Shown: positions 6,424 to 6,660 of the stretch, in pieces | Layout of the letters: each line of letters starts with the position of its first letter | How positions within the stretch are numbered: position 1 is the first letter of the stretch | NCBI GenBank assembly: GCA_003542955.1 | Contig: DPJP01000287.1 | Span: 1 to 6,660, forward strand | Length of the DNA: 6,660 bases | Direction: 5' to 3' | Origin: Armatimonadota bacterium | GTDB taxonomy: Bacteria; Armatimonadota; Zipacnadia; Zipacnadales; UBA11051 | Notes under the pieces: generated by a model | Told to the model about the DNA's origin: nothing | What the model saw: the letters and a program-made list of their open reading frames with translations, nothing else | Database searches by the model: none | Made by a program: the position numbers and the translations under genes

Positions 6424-6660
6424 TGTCCGCTCCTGTCTGAATGTGTTGAGCGATGAGCATGTAGGTCTCCGCGGCACGCTGGGCGGCTTCTGCGTGGGCG
6501 GGTAGCAGGGCCTCGGCGATCTCGTCCTCGCCGCGCCAGAACGGGAACTCCGGCAGGCGGCGCAAGAGCGGAGCGCTACGCCCGTGCGGGTGGGCGTTGC
6601 GCACCACCGCATCGGCCCCACTCGCACTGTTGTAGAACGCCGCCGGGTCGGTCGGGAGCG
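6401..6660 (-). CDS. C-terminal end of an unidentified protein, cut by the window edge
   Basis: The frame runs from the window edge to a TAG at 6401-6403, giving 85 visible residues with no stop. A GTG at 6607 could serve as a start, but the frame continues upstream with protein-like sequence (LPTDPAAFYNSASGADA) and there is no convincing ribosome binding site. A C-terminal fragment of a longer gene is therefore more likely. The visible part has RRLPEFPFWRGEDEIAEALL followed by an alanine-rich amphipathic helix and a polar tail. This resembles, from memory and only weakly, the C-terminal tails of some SWIM zinc-finger proteins. The diagnostic CxC...CxH motif would lie outside the window. It overlaps the CcbP-like gene by 23 bases, so the two are probably co-transcribed and translationally coupled. 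Confidence 0.7.
   Translation of the reverse strand, partial: LPTDPAAFYNSASGADAVVRNAHPHGRSAPLLRRLPEFPFWRGEDEIAEALLPAHAEAAQRAAETYMLIAQHIQTGADNAQGDEG
6430..6434 (-). promoter_or_regulatory. Shine-Dalgarno sequence of the CcbP-like gene
   Basis: On the minus strand AGGAG lies six bases before the ATG at 6423. It sits inside the coding sequence of the preceding gene. It decides the start against the longer in-frame extension that begins near 6627 and would overlap that gene by more than 200 bases. Confidence 0.8.

Noticed and set aside
6424..6627. A longer form of the CcbP-like protein with 68 extra N-terminal residues.
   Set aside because: The extension overlaps the upstream gene almost entirely, is arginine- and serine-rich low-complexity sequence, and the AGGAG before 6423 supports the short form.
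1..6660. Mobile element, CRISPR array, toxin-antitoxin pair or defence system.
   Set aside because: No transposase or integrase motifs, regularly spaced repeats, terminal inverted repeats, or small paired toxin-like genes were seen on either strand.

Overview
The window is GC-rich (by eye over 60% G+C), densely coding bacterial DNA with five genes: two on the plus strand and three on the minus strand, converging at about 4730-4784. I see no rRNA, tRNA, CRISPR array, transposase or insertion sequence. The mix of a long multi-PAS hybrid histidine kinase, an inositol/sugar-type DegT aminotransferase, a CcbP-like acidic protein and an unrecognised winged-helix-like protein suggests a free-living, environmental bacterium with a large signalling repertoire. 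Armatimonadota, Planctomycetota or Chloroflexota are possible guesses, but nothing here fixes the taxon.

Plus-strand block (30-4729). A membrane-anchored hybrid histidine kinase of about 1125 residues has four hydrophobic N-terminal segments, five PAS modules, HisKA, HATPase_c and a C-terminal receiver domain. Fifty bases after its stop comes a PLP-dependent DegT/DnrJ/EryC1/StrS aminotransferase with an intact catalytic lysine. Its start is best placed at 3458, behind a strong Shine-Dalgarno sequence. The two may be co-transcribed, but nothing in the sequence links their functions.

Convergence (4730-4784). This 55-base gap holds a 9-bp GC-rich hairpin without a T-run, a possible shared terminator.

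Minus-strand block (6660-4785, read right to left). It begins with the C-terminal end of a gene that enters from beyond the window. That gene overlaps by 23 bases a small acidic protein of the CcbP calcium-binding type. After a 115-base gap comes a 384-residue protein of unknown function with two or three winged-helix-like segments. The first two genes look translationally coupled. The third has its own weakly spaced ribosome binding site and a 12-bp palindrome just upstream, so it may be separately controlled.

No clear new multi-gene system is visible. The items most worth following are the 384-residue protein, the NifL-like fifth PAS domain of the kinase, and the coupled pair containing the CcbP-like gene.
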